From contig NZ_CP027762.1 of NCBI RefSeq assembly GCF_003852315.1, positions 496,001 to 560,000 on the forward strand: a stretch of 64,000 nucleotides of DNA, written 5' to 3'. The notes below the pieces were generated by a model, which did no database searches, had not been told where the DNA came from, and saw only the letters and a program-made list of their open reading frames with translations. The position numbers and the translations under genes are program-made. This stretch comes from Pseudomonas sp. LBUM920 (GTDB lineage Bacteria > Pseudomonadota > Gammaproteobacteria > Pseudomonadales > Pseudomonadaceae). Each line of letters begins with the position of its first letter. Position 1 is the first letter of the stretch. Positions 31,499-40,165 of the stretch are shown in pieces.

Positions 31499-34438
31499 AT
31501 GAGCCTTCCAACACTGGCCCCATTACCGGCCATTCTCTTGCCTTTTGCCCAGCGGGCCGAGCAGTCATTTCGTGACGCAGTGGCCGCGCTGGACGACGAT
31601 CATGGACTTTCTGCATGGACGCCGCAACGGTGGGCTGACTTCGCCCGCGTGTGCGCCGCCAGTGATTTTGTCATTGAACAGAGCCTGCGTGACCCTTTGA
31701 TGTTGCTCGAGCTGGTGGCCTGGGGCGAGCTGGACCGCGGCTTTGCGCCCGGCGAGCTGTGCGGTCAGATCGCCGGCGCCGTGCAACAGGCAGAAACAGA
31801 AGATGAGCTGGGTCGCGTGCTGCGTCGCCAGCGCACCCGCCAGCAAGTGCGCATCATCTGGCGCGACCTGACGCGCCAGGCCGACCTGGTGCAAACCTGT
31901 CGCGACCTTTCCGACATGGCCGACGCCAGCATCGACCAAGCCTACCAATGGCTGTACCAACGCCATTGCGTGCAATTTGGCACACCCACCGGCCGACGCA
32001 GCGGCGAAGCCCAGCACATGGTCATCCTCGGCATGGGCAAGCTCGGCGCCGTGGAGCTGAACCTGTCCTCTGATATCGACCTGATCTTCGCCTACCCCGA
32101 AGGCGGCGAGACGGTGGGCGTGAAGCGCGCGCTGGATAACCAGGAGTTTTTTATCCGGCTTGGTCAAAAACTGATCAAGGCGCTCGACCCGATGACGGTC
32201 GACGGGTTTGTGTTCCGCGTCGACATGCGCCTGCGTCCCTACGGTTCGGCTGGCGCCCTGGTGCTCAGCTTCAACGCGCTGGAACAGTACTACCAGGACC
32301 AGGGCCGTGATTGGGAACGCTACGCCATGATCAAGGCGCGCGTGGTTGCCGGTGACCAGGTGGCCGGTGCGCAACTGCTGGATATGCTGCGCCCGTTCGT
32401 CTATCGGCGTTACCTGGACTTTTCGGCCATCGAAGCGCTGCGCACCATGAAGCAGCTGATCCAGCAGGAAGTGCGGCGCAAAGGCATGGCCGACAACATC
32501 AAGCTGGGCTCGGGCGGCATCCGCGAAGTGGAATTTATCGCCCAGGCGTTCCAGTTGATCCACGGCGGCCGCGACCTGAGCCTGCAACAACGGCCATTGC
32601 TCAAGGTGCTCGGCACGCTCGAAGGGCAGGGTTATTTGCCTGCGACAGTGATTACCGAGTTACGCAACGGCTACGAATTCTTGCGTTACACCGAGCATGC
32701 GATCCAGGCGATCGCCGACCGCCAGACGCAAATGCTCCCGGACACCCCGCAAGATCAGGCGCGCATTGCCTTTATGCTGGGCTTTGCCGATTGGTCCGCG
32801 TTCCATGAGCGCCTGATGTATTGGCGTGGTCGGGTGGATTGGCACTTCCGCCAGGTCATCGCCGACCCCGACGAAGAAGAAGGCGCAGAGAGTGAGTTGG
32901 TCGTAGGCGGCGAGTGGCTGCCACTGTGGGAAGAGTCTCAGGACGAAGACGCCGCTCGCCTGCAGTTGCAGGAAGGTGGCTTTACCGACGCGCCCAAAGC
33001 CCTCAAAGCCCTGGCCGGCTTGCGCGGCAGCCCGCAATTGCGTGCCATGCAGCGCCTGGGGCGGGAGCGGCTGGATGCCTTTATTCCGCGTCTGCTGGCC
33101 CAGGCCGTCGAACACGCCAACCCGGATTTGGTGCTTGAACGTGTACTGCCGCTGGTCGAAGCCGTCGCCCGCCGTTCCGCTTATCTGGTGCTGCTCACGG
33201 AAAACCCCGACGCTTTGCGCCGTCTGCTCACGCTGTGCGCCGCCAGCCCGTGGATCGCCGAACAGATCACGCGCTTCCCGCTGTTGCTCGACGAACTGCT
33301 TAACGAAGGCCGCCTGTTCAAACCGCCGTTGGCGCCGGAACTCGCCGCCGAGCTGCGCGAGCGCCTCACGCGCATCCCTGAGGATGACCTTGAGCAGCAG
33401 ATGGAGGCGCTGCGCCACTTCAAGCTGGCTCACCGTCTGCGCGTGGCTGCCTCGGAAATCGCCGGCAGCCTGCCGCTGATGAAAGTCAGCGACTACCTGA
33501 CCTGGCTTGCCGAAGCCATTCTCGAACAAGTACTGGCCCTGGCGTGGCGCCAGACCGTGGCCCGCCACGGCTCGCCGCAGCGGCTTGACGGTACGCTGTG
33601 CGACCCGGGGTTCATCATTGTCGGTTATGGCAAGGTGGGCGGCATCGAGCTGGGGCATGGTTCTGACCTGGACCTGGTGTTTATCCACGACGGTGACCCG
33701 CAGGCCGAGACTGACGGCGCCAAGCCGATCGACGGCGCGCAGTTCTTCACGCGCCTGGGCCAGCGCATCATCCACTTGCTGACCACCCAGACCAACTCCG
33801 GCCAGCTGTATGAGGTCGACATGCGCCTGCGCCCATCCGGCGCGTCCGGCTTGCTGGTGAGTTCACTCGGAGCCTTCGAGCGCTATCAGCAAAATGAGGC
33901 CTGGACCTGGGAACATCAGGCGCTGATCCGCGCGCGGGTGCTGGTGGGCAGTCAGGATGTGGGCCAGGCGTTCGAGCACGTACGCGCCAGGGTATTGGGG
34001 CGTGAGCGTGACCTGGCCAAGCTGCGCCAGGAGGTCAGCGAGATGCGCGCCAAGATGCGCGACAACCTGGGCACCCGGTCTACGGCGGCCGGCACCGGCG
34101 CCAATGCCTTTGAGCCCACGGTGGTGTTCGACCTCAAGCAGGACGCCGGAGGTATCGTCGATATTGAATTTATGGTGCAATACGCGGCTTTGGCGTGGTC
34201 TGCGCAACATCCATCGTTGCTGCGCTACACCGACAATATCCGCATTCTGGAGGGCCTGGAGCAGGTCGGGCTGATGCCCGCCGCCGATGCCCATCTGCTG
34301 CGCGAGGTGTATAAAGCCTACCGTTCCGCCGCGCACCGCCAGGCCTTGCAAAACGAGGCTGGCACGGTAGCCGGGGATCAGTTCGCCGACGAACGGCGCC
34401 AGGTGATGCGAATCTGGCAGGCGCTGGGGTTAAGCTGA
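31499..34438 (+). CDS. glnE: Bifunctional glutamine synthetase adenylyltransferase/deadenylylase
   Basis: Adds or removes AMP on glutamine synthetase according to nitrogen status, under control of PII. It is 979 aa with two nucleotidyltransferase domains. The N-terminal deadenylylase has GMGKLGAVELNLSSDIDLIF (~180-200). The C-terminal adenylylase has GYGKVGGIELGHGSDLDLVF (~705-725). Each ends in the DxD metal site. VDMRLRPYGSAG and VDMRLRPSGASG follow the respective domains. An AGGA site lies 6 nt before the ATG. It is monocistronic, followed by a REPIN and a hairpin before waaF. Confidence 0.97.
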   Translation: MSLPTLAPLPAILLPFAQRAEQSFRDAVAALDDDHGLSAWTPQRWADFARVCAASDFVIEQSLRDPLMLLELVAWGELDRGFAPGELCGQIAGAVQQAETEDELGRVLRRQRTRQQVRIIWRDLTRQADLVQTCRDLSDMADASIDQAYQWLYQRHCVQFGTPTGRRSGEAQHMVILGMGKLGAVELNLSSDIDLIFAYPEGGETVGVKRALDNQEFFIRLGQKLIKALDPMTVDGFVFRVDMRLRPYGSAGALVLSFNALEQYYQDQGRDWERYAMIKARVVAGDQVAGAQLLDMLRPFVYRRYLDFSAIEALRTMKQLIQQEVRRKGMADNIKLGSGGIREVEFIAQAFQLIHGGRDLSLQQRPLLKVLGTLEGQGYLPATVITELRNGYEFLRYTEHAIQAIADRQTQMLPDTPQDQARIAFMLGFADWSAFHERLMYWRGRVDWHFRQVIADPDEEEGAESELVVGGEWLPLWEESQDEDAARLQLQEGGFTDAPKALKALAGLRGSPQLRAMQRLGRERLDAFIPRLLAQAVEHANPDLVLERVLPLVEAVARRSAYLVLLTENPDALRRLLTLCAASPWIAEQITRFPLLLDELLNEGRLFKPPLAPELAAELRERLTRIPEDDLEQQMEALRHFKLAHRLRVAASEIAGSLPLMKVSDYLTWLAEAILEQVLALAWRQTVARHGSPQRLDGTLCDPGFIIVGYGKVGGIELGHGSDLDLVFIHDGDPQAETDGAKPIDGAQFFTRLGQRIIHLLTTQTNSGQLYEVDMRLRPSGASGLLVSSLGAFERYQQNEAWTWEHQALIRARVLVGSQDVGQAFEHVRARVLGRERDLAKLRQEVSEMRAKMRDNLGTRSTAAGTGANAFEPTVVFDLKQDAGGIVDIEFMVQYAALAWSAQHPSLLRYTDNIRILEGLEQVGLMPAADAHLLREVYKAYRSAAHRQALQNEAGTVAGDQFADERRQVMRIWQALGLS

Positions 34439-34482
34439 TACTCGATTAATTGAGCGATGCCAATCTAATGTGGAAACCAGCC

Positions 34483-34575
34483 TTGTGTGGGAGCGGGCTT
34501 GCTCGCGAAGCAGACGCTGCGGTCTGTCTGGCGGACCGCGGTGATGCTTTCGCGAGCAAGCCCGCTCTCACACAA
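34483..34575. repeat. REPIN: inverted REP pair, TCGCGA class
   Basis: Arms 34483-34509 and 34549-34575 (27 bases, one mismatch), with a 39-base spacer. It lies between glnE and waaF. Confidence 0.92.
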
Positions 34576-34602
34576 AGCGGTTCCGTGGCTACCGCAACCT
34601 GG

Positions 34603-34643
34603 GATAATTATCGATGCGGGGAGGCATAAGCCTCCCCGCATCG
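34603..34643 (+). promoter_or_regulatory. Putative waaF promoter and long leader hairpin
   Basis: GATAAT (34603-34608) resembles a -10 box; TTCCGT about 16 bp upstream is a weak -35. Immediately after it, CGATGCGGGGAGGC (34612-34625) pairs perfectly with 34630-34643 around an ATAA loop, 14 nt before the waaF ATG. If transcription starts near 34615, the waaF message would begin with this hairpin. Alternatively it is a terminator for incoming transcripts, although only TTT follows. Confidence 0.45.
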
Positions 34644-34657
34644 TTTGTGGAAACTAC

Positions 34658-35692
34658 ATGAATATTCTGATCGTTGGGCCCAGTTGGGTCGGTGACATGG
34701 TGATGGCGCAGACACTGTTCCAGTGCCTGAAACAGCGTCATCCCGACTGCCAAATCGACGTGCTCGCCCCCGAGTGGAGCCGGCCGATCCTCGAGCGCAT
34801 GCCCCAGGTGCGCAAGGCCTTGAGCTTCCCGCTCGGCCACGGTGCCCTCGAATTGGCGACGCGCCGGCGCATCGGCAAATCCATGGTTGGCCAGTACGAC
34901 CAGGCGATCCTGTTGCCCAACTCGCTCAAGTCGGCGCTGGTGCCGTATTTCGCCGGCATCCCCAAACGCACCGGCTGGCGCGGCGAGTTTCGCTACGTCT
35001 TGCTCAACGATGTGCGCACCCTCGACAAAGCACGCTACCCGCTGATGATCGAGCGCTTCATGGCCCTGGCCTACGAGCCAGGTGCCGACCTGCCGACGCC
35101 GTACCCGCGCCCCAGCTTGCAGATCGACCCGGTGACCCGTGACGCGGCCCTGGCCAAGTTCGGCCTGATGCTCGACCGTCCGGTGCTGGCGCTGTGCCCA
35201 GGCGCGGAGTTTGGCGAGTCCAAGCGCTGGCCGTCGGAGCATTACGCCAAAGTCGCCGAGATGAAGATTCGCGAAGGCTGGCAAGTGTGGTTGTTCGGTT
35301 CGAAAAACGATCACTCGGTGGGCGAGGACATCCGCCAGCGCCTGATCCCTGGGCTGCGCGAAGAAGCGGTGAACCTCAGCGGCGACACGTCACTGGCCGA
35401 AGCCATCGACCTGCTGTCCTGCGCCGACTCGGTGGTGTCCAACGACTCCGGCCTGATGCACGTGGCTGCCGCGTTGAATCGCCCACTCGTGGCGGTGTAC
35501 GGCTCGACCTCGCCTGGCTTCACACCGCCGTTGGCCGACAAGGTCGAAGTGGTGCGCCTGGGCCTGGATTGCAGCCCGTGTTTTGAGCGTACCTGCCGTT
35601 TCGGCCACTACAATTGCCTGCGCCAACTGCTGCCGCAACCGGTCAGCGACGCGTTGCAGCGGTTGCAAGGCTCTGTGGTCGAGGTCCGTTAG
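34658..35692 (+). CDS. waaF: ADP-heptose:LPS heptosyltransferase II
   Basis: Adds the second heptose to the inner core of LPS on the cytoplasmic face of the inner membrane. It is 344 aa, GT9 family. The N-terminus MNILIVGPSWVGDMVMAQTL, LCPGAEFGESKRWPSEHYA (~175-195) and VSNDSGLMHVAAALNRPLVA (~260-280) are the family's donor-binding motifs. The ATG at 34658 was chosen because upstream frame extends only through the REPIN. It is the first gene of the LPS core operon; its stop is one base from the waaC start. Confidence 0.95.
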   Translation: MNILIVGPSWVGDMVMAQTLFQCLKQRHPDCQIDVLAPEWSRPILERMPQVRKALSFPLGHGALELATRRRIGKSMVGQYDQAILLPNSLKSALVPYFAGIPKRTGWRGEFRYVLLNDVRTLDKARYPLMIERFMALAYEPGADLPTPYPRPSLQIDPVTRDAALAKFGLMLDRPVLALCPGAEFGESKRWPSEHYAKVAEMKIREGWQVWLFGSKNDHSVGEDIRQRLIPGLREEAVNLSGDTSLAEAIDLLSCADSVVSNDSGLMHVAAALNRPLVAVYGSTSPGFTPPLADKVEVVRLGLDCSPCFERTCRFGHYNCLRQLLPQPVSDALQRLQGSVVEVR

Positions 35693-35693
35693 T

Positions 35694-36755
35694 TTGCGAG
35701 TACTGGTAGTCAAGACCTCATCCCTGGGCGACGTGATCCACGCCTTGCCGGCACTGACCGACGCGGCGCGGGCGATCCCCGGCATTCGCTTTGACTGGGT
35801 GGTGGAAGAAGGCTTTGCCGAGATCCCCACCTGGCACCCGGCGGTGGACCAGGTGATTCCGGTGGCGATTCGTCGCTGGCGCAAAAACATCTGGCAAACC
35901 ATCAAGAGCGGCGAGTGGCGACGGTTCAAGCAGCGTGTTCAGTCAACCAAATATGACTTGGTGATTGACGCCCAAGGCCTGCTGAAAAGTGCCTGGCTGA
36001 CGCGCTACGTGCGCGCTCCGGTAGCGGGTTTCGACAAGCATTCTGCACGCGAACCCATCGCTGCGCGTTTCTACTCGCGCCGCCTGGCCGTGGCCCGTGG
36101 GCAGCATGCGGTAGAGCGTTTGCGCCAGCTGTTCGCCGTTGCGCTGGGCTACGACCTGCCCAAGGGGTTGGGCGACTACGGCCTGAGCACCGACAAGCTG
36201 CTCGGCCTGCCGCCGAAAAAACCCTTTGTGCTGCTGCTGCACGGCACCACCTGGGACACCAAGCACTGGCCCGAAGCCTATTGGCGCGAGCTGGCCGAGC
36301 GCATGGGCCGCCTGGGTGTGGACGTGAAGTTGCCGTGGGGCAATGCTGACGAAAAAGCCCGTGCCGAGCGCCTGGCCCATGGCCTGCAAAACGCCGAAGT
36401 GCTGCCCAAGCTCAACCTGGCCGGCGTGGCCCGCGTGCTGGCCGGCGCCCGCGCCTGTGTGGCGGTGGACACTGGCCTTGGCCATCTGGCCGCTGCGTTG
36501 GACGTGCCGACCATTTCCCTGTTCGGCCCCACCAACCCCGGCCTGACCGGCGCCTATGGCAAGGGCCAGATTCACCTGGCCAGCGACTTCCCGTGCGCGC
36601 CGTGCCTGCAAAAACACTGTACCTATCAACCAACGGCCGACGACCTGCGTCGGTTCGACATCAAGCGCGAGTCGCCCCTGTGCTTCACGCGCCTGAACCC
36701 TGAGCGTGTGGCAAGCCGACTGAGCACGTTGTTACTGGCTGAGGAGCTGCACTGA
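35694..36755 (+). CDS. waaC: ADP-heptose:LPS heptosyltransferase I
   Basis: Transfers the first heptose to Kdo2-lipid A. It is 353 aa, GT9 family. The start is TTG at 35694, with GAGG about 9 nt upstream inside waaF, giving the family N-terminus LRVLVVKTSSLGDVIHALPA. LLHGTTWDTKHWPEAYWREL (~180-200) and VAVDTGLGHLAAALDVPTIS (~260-280) are donor-site motifs. The TTG start one base after the waaF stop suggests reduced, coupled translation. Its TGA overlaps the waaG ATG (TGATG). Confidence 0.94.
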   Translation: MRVLVVKTSSLGDVIHALPALTDAARAIPGIRFDWVVEEGFAEIPTWHPAVDQVIPVAIRRWRKNIWQTIKSGEWRRFKQRVQSTKYDLVIDAQGLLKSAWLTRYVRAPVAGFDKHSAREPIAARFYSRRLAVARGQHAVERLRQLFAVALGYDLPKGLGDYGLSTDKLLGLPPKKPFVLLLHGTTWDTKHWPEAYWRELAERMGRLGVDVKLPWGNADEKARAERLAHGLQNAEVLPKLNLAGVARVLAGARACVAVDTGLGHLAAALDVPTISLFGPTNPGLTGAYGKGQIHLASDFPCAPCLQKHCTYQPTADDLRRFDIKRESPLCFTRLNPERVASRLSTLLLAEELH

Positions 36756-37879
36756 TGCAACTGGCTTTTGTTCTGTACAAATATTTCCCCTTCGGTGGCC
36801 TGCAGCGCGACTTCATGCGCATCGCCCTGGAGTGCCAGCAGCGCGGCCATCAGATTCGTGTCTACACGCTGATCTGGGAAGGCGACATTCCGCCGGGCTT
36901 CGAAGTGCTGGTGGCGCCGGTCAAGGCGTTCTTCAACCATCGGCGCAATGAAAAGCTCAGCGCCTGGATGGAAGCCGACCTGGCCAAACGCCCGGTGGAC
37001 CGTCTGATCGGCTTCAACAAAATGCCCGGCCTGGACGTGTACTACGCCGCCGATGGCTGCTTTGAAGACAAGGCGCAAAACCTGCGTCATTCGCTGTACA
37101 AAAGCTTTGGCCGTTACCGCCACTTTGCCGAGTACGAGCGCGCGGTGTTCGCCAGGGACGCCAAGACTGAAATCCTGATGATCTCTGAAGTGCAGCAACC
37201 GCTGTTCATCAAGCATTACGACACCCCGCTGGAACGTTTCCACCTGCTGCCGCCGGGCATCGCCCAGGACCGCCGCGCGCCGCCGAATGCCGCCGAAATC
37301 CGCGAAGGTTTCCGCCAGGAATTCAACCTCGCCGACGACGACTTGCTGCTGGTGCAAATCGGTTCGGGCTTCAAGACCAAGGGCGTTGATCGCAGCCTCA
37401 AGGCCCTGGCCGCCTTACCGGCGGAACTGAAAAAACGCACGCGTCTGTTTGTAATTGGCCAGGACGACCCCAAAGTATTCCAATTGCAGAGTGCTGCGTT
37501 GGGGCTGGGCGATAACGTGCAGTTCCTCAAAGGGCGCAGCGATATTCCGCGTTTCCTGCTGGGCGCCGACCTGTTGATCCACCCGGCGTACAACGAAAAC
37601 ACCGGCACCGTGTTGCTCGAAGCCCTGGTGGCCGGGTTGCCGGTGCTGGTCTCGGCGGTGTGTGGTTACGCCCATTACATCAGCGAGGCCGACAGTGGGT
37701 TGGTGCTGGACGAGCCGTTCGATCAAACGCAGCTCAACCACTACCTGACACGCATGCTTACCGACACTGCACAGCGTGCGGCCTGGGGCCGCAATGGGTT
37801 GGCGTACGCCGAGACGGCCGACCTCTACAGCATGCCGCAGCACGCGGCGGATGTGATTCTGGCGGAGCCAAAACGATGA
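36755..37879 (+). CDS. waaG: LPS core glycosyltransferase WaaG (GT4)
   Basis: Adds the first hexosamine or hexose of the outer core to heptose II; in Pseudomonas this is thought to be GalN. It is 374 aa with the GT-B fold. The N-terminus MQLAFVLYKYFPFGGLQRDF is the acceptor side with the GGLQ loop. VQIGSGFKTKGVDRSLKALA (~205-225) starts the donor domain. HPAYNENTGTVLLEALVAGL (~270-290) carries the E-x7-E donor motif. It starts by TGATG with waaC and overlaps waaP by 4 nt (ATGA). Confidence 0.94.
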   Translation: MQLAFVLYKYFPFGGLQRDFMRIALECQQRGHQIRVYTLIWEGDIPPGFEVLVAPVKAFFNHRRNEKLSAWMEADLAKRPVDRLIGFNKMPGLDVYYAADGCFEDKAQNLRHSLYKSFGRYRHFAEYERAVFARDAKTEILMISEVQQPLFIKHYDTPLERFHLLPPGIAQDRRAPPNAAEIREGFRQEFNLADDDLLLVQIGSGFKTKGVDRSLKALAALPAELKKRTRLFVIGQDDPKVFQLQSAALGLGDNVQFLKGRSDIPRFLLGADLLIHPAYNENTGTVLLEALVAGLPVLVSAVCGYAHYISEADSGLVLDEPFDQTQLNHYLTRMLTDTAQRAAWGRNGLAYAETADLYSMPQHAADVILAEPKR

Positions 37880-38682
37880 AGTTGATGCTTGCCGAACCGT
37901 TCAAGACCCTCTGGGCCGGGCGTGATGCCTTCGCCGAAGTCGAGCGGCTGGAAGGCGAGGTGTACCGCGAACTTGAAGCCCGGCGCACCTTGCGCACCGA
38001 GGTGGATGGGCGTGGCTATTTCGTGAAGATCCACCGTGGCATCGGCTGGGGCGAGATCGTCAAGAATCTGGTCACCGCCAAGCTGCCGGTGCTCGGTGCG
38101 GGCCAGGAGTGGCAGGCCATCCAGCGCTTGCAGGAGATCGGCGTGCCGACCATGACCGCGGTGGCGTACGGCGAGCGCGGCAGCAACCCGGCCGACCAGC
38201 ACTCGTTCATCATCACTGAAGAACTGGCGCCGACTGTCAGCCTGGAAGATTTCAGCATCGACTGGCTCAAGCAGCCGCCCGCGCCGCGCCTCAAGCACGC
38301 GCTGATCGCCGAAGTGGCGCGCATGACCGGCATGATGCATCGCGGTGGGGTCAACCATCGCGATTGCTACATCTGCCACTTCCTGTTGCACACCGATACG
38401 CCGGTGACGGCTGACACCTTCAAGTTGTCGGTGATCGACCTGCACCGCGCCCAGACCCGCGACAAAATCAGTCATCGCTGGCGCGACAAAGACCTGGCCG
38501 CGTTGTACTTCTCGGCGCTGGACATTGGCTTGACGCGTCGTGACAAGCTGCGCTTCCTCAAAGGCTACTTCCAGCAGCCGTTGCGCCAGATCCTGGCTGA
38601 AGAAAATGCCTTGTTGCAGTGGCTGCAAACCAAGGCCGACAAGCTGTATGCACGTAAACAACGCTACGGGGATGCGCTCTGA
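37876..38682 (+). CDS. waaP: LPS heptose I kinase WaaP
   Basis: Phosphorylates heptose I of the inner core; in P. aeruginosa this is needed for LPS export and viability. It is 268 aa, matching the family. The kinase fold has Lys in GRGYFVKIHRG (K51), the catalytic loop NHRDCYICHFL with D163, and the metal site VIDLHRAQ. In the WaaP class the loop ends in His rather than Asn, as here. It starts at 37876 within ATGA and ends TGATG with the next kinase gene. Confidence 0.94.
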   Translation: MKLMLAEPFKTLWAGRDAFAEVERLEGEVYRELEARRTLRTEVDGRGYFVKIHRGIGWGEIVKNLVTAKLPVLGAGQEWQAIQRLQEIGVPTMTAVAYGERGSNPADQHSFIITEELAPTVSLEDFSIDWLKQPPAPRLKHALIAEVARMTGMMHRGGVNHRDCYICHFLLHTDTPVTADTFKLSVIDLHRAQTRDKISHRWRDKDLAALYFSALDIGLTRRDKLRFLKGYFQQPLRQILAEENALLQWLQTKADKLYARKQRYGDAL

Positions 38683-39416
38683 TGGCGGGTTGGAACCTGG
38701 AACCTGCTTACGCCGCCCTGGCGGATGATTTCGGCAGCCTTGAAGCGGTCTTCGCCCTGCAAGGCGAGCGCCTGACCCGCGACCCGTTGTCGGAAGTGAT
38801 TCGGGTGGCGCGCGGCGGGATCAATTACTACGTCAAGCGCTACGTCGGTGCCGGCAAGGGGCTGCGCCGCTACTTGGGCAAGCCTCGGGTGAAGTCCGAA
38901 TGGCAGAACCTCAAGCGTTTCGCCAAGTGGGGCATTCCCACCGCCGACGTGGTGGCCTGGGGGCTGGAACGCAAAGGCCTGGCCTACGCGCGGGGCGCGA
39001 TGATCACCCGCGAATTGCCCAAGACTGAAGACTTGTCGGTGCTGGCTGATCGCAAAGATCCGCGCTTGAAAGACCCCAACTGGGTCAGCGTGATCAGTCG
39101 CCAGCTCGCCGAATACACGCGCACCATGCATGAGCACCGCTTCACCCATAACGATTTGAAGTGGCGCAACCTGCTGGTCGACGACCAGCAGACCCTGTAC
39201 CTCATCGATTGCCCCAACGGTGATTTCTGGCGCGGTTTCTGGCTCAAGTACCGAATTACCAAGGACCTGGCCTGCCTGGACAAGGTCGCCAAGTATCACT
39301 TGTCGGCCACGCAGCGCCTGCGCTTCTACATGCAATACCGCCAACGCACGCACCTGACGGCGTCAGACAAACAGCGAATTCGCCACGTGGTGAAGTTTTT
39401 CGAGGGACGCGAATGA
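38682..39416 (+). CDS. wapP: LPS core kinase, WapP-like (InaA/RfaP family)
   Basis: 244 aa, cytoplasmic kinase-fold protein, likely phosphorylating heptose II. Motifs: INYYVKRYVG (Lys strand, ~48-56), catalytic loop FTHNDLKWRNLL with D158 and N163, and metal site YLIDCPNG with D176, all intact. Position after waaP corresponds to P. aeruginosa PA5008 (wapP). It shares TGATG with waaP and ATGA with the following gene. The biochemical target is inferred from synteny. Confidence 0.87.
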   Translation: MAGWNLEPAYAALADDFGSLEAVFALQGERLTRDPLSEVIRVARGGINYYVKRYVGAGKGLRRYLGKPRVKSEWQNLKRFAKWGIPTADVVAWGLERKGLAYARGAMITRELPKTEDLSVLADRKDPRLKDPNWVSVISRQLAEYTRTMHEHRFTHNDLKWRNLLVDDQQTLYLIDCPNGDFWRGFWLKYRITKDLACLDKVAKYHLSATQRLRFYMQYRQRTHLTASDKQRIRHVVKFFEGRE

Positions 39417-40165
39417 GTGATTTCCTGGCGGCCGAAGACCGCGCTCTGCTGGAGCGCCACGGTCTGGCAACCTTTGACGCCCTGTGGGCCAGGCAACTGG
39501 ACGCGGTGGATGAGCCCAATACCAGCAAGGGTGGCTGGAGCAGCGTGTTTCGCCTGGAGCTTGAAGGGCAGGGTTACTACCTCAAGCGCCAGAGCAACTA
39601 CCGGACACGCACGTTGCACAGGCCGTTTGGCGAGCCCACCTTTGCGCGCGAATTTCGCAATATCAGCCGTTATCAGAAACTCGGTATTCCGGCGTTGCAG
39701 GCCGCTTTTTTCGGTGAGCGCAAGGTCAACGGCGAGCACCGCGCGATGTTGCTGACCCGTGCCCTGGACGGTTGGAGCGACCTGGATTCGTTGCTGGAGC
39801 AGTGGTCGCAACTGACTGACGCCCAGCACCGCGCAATTCTGCTGGCCTGCGGTCAATTGGCCCGTCATCTGCACAGCGTAGGCCAGGTACATGGCTGTTT
39901 TTATCCCAAGCATATTTTTCTGCAGACCCTGGGCGACGGTTACGCCGCGCAGCTGATCGACCTGGAGAAAACCCGCCCGCTGTTGTTCGGCCAGCGTGAC
40001 CGGGTCAAAGACCTGGAGCCGCTGCTGCGCCGCGCGCCGCAGTGGACGGACGCGCAAGTGCGGCAGTTGCTGGCGGCCTACCTGGCAGAGCCTGAAAACA
40101 GCGCAAAGGTGGGTGCCTGGTTTGAACGGCTGACGGCGCGTCGCAGCCACAAGGAGAACCGCTGA
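39413..40165 (+). CDS. wapQ: LPS core kinase-like protein, WapQ-like
   Basis: 250 aa, kinase-fold protein at the position of P. aeruginosa PA5007 (wapQ). The Lys strand is GYYLKRQSNY (~54-63). The catalytic loop reads HGCFYPKHIFL: the usual catalytic Asp is Cys162 and the metal-binding Asn is His167. The downstream LIDLEKTR (D183) is kept. Either the family uses a different geometry or this is a pseudokinase. It overlaps its neighbours by 4 nt (start) and 1 nt (stop), so it is fully embedded in the operon. Confidence 0.83.
   Translation: MSDFLAAEDRALLERHGLATFDALWARQLDAVDEPNTSKGGWSSVFRLELEGQGYYLKRQSNYRTRTLHRPFGEPTFAREFRNISRYQKLGIPALQAAFFGERKVNGEHRAMLLTRALDGWSDLDSLLEQWSQLTDAQHRAILLACGQLARHLHSVGQVHGCFYPKHIFLQTLGDGYAAQLIDLEKTRPLLFGQRDRVKDLEPLLRRAPQWTDAQVRQLLAAYLAEPENSAKVGAWFERLTARRSHKENR

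Noticed and set aside
28593..31502. 969-codon open frame antisense to aceE
   Set aside because: Shadow of aceE; low-complexity composition and no recognisable domain.
34439..34657. Loss of ilvE between glnE and waaF compared with P. aeruginosa
   Set aside because: As I recall, P. putida also has glnE directly before waaF, so the absence is probably ordinary lineage variation.
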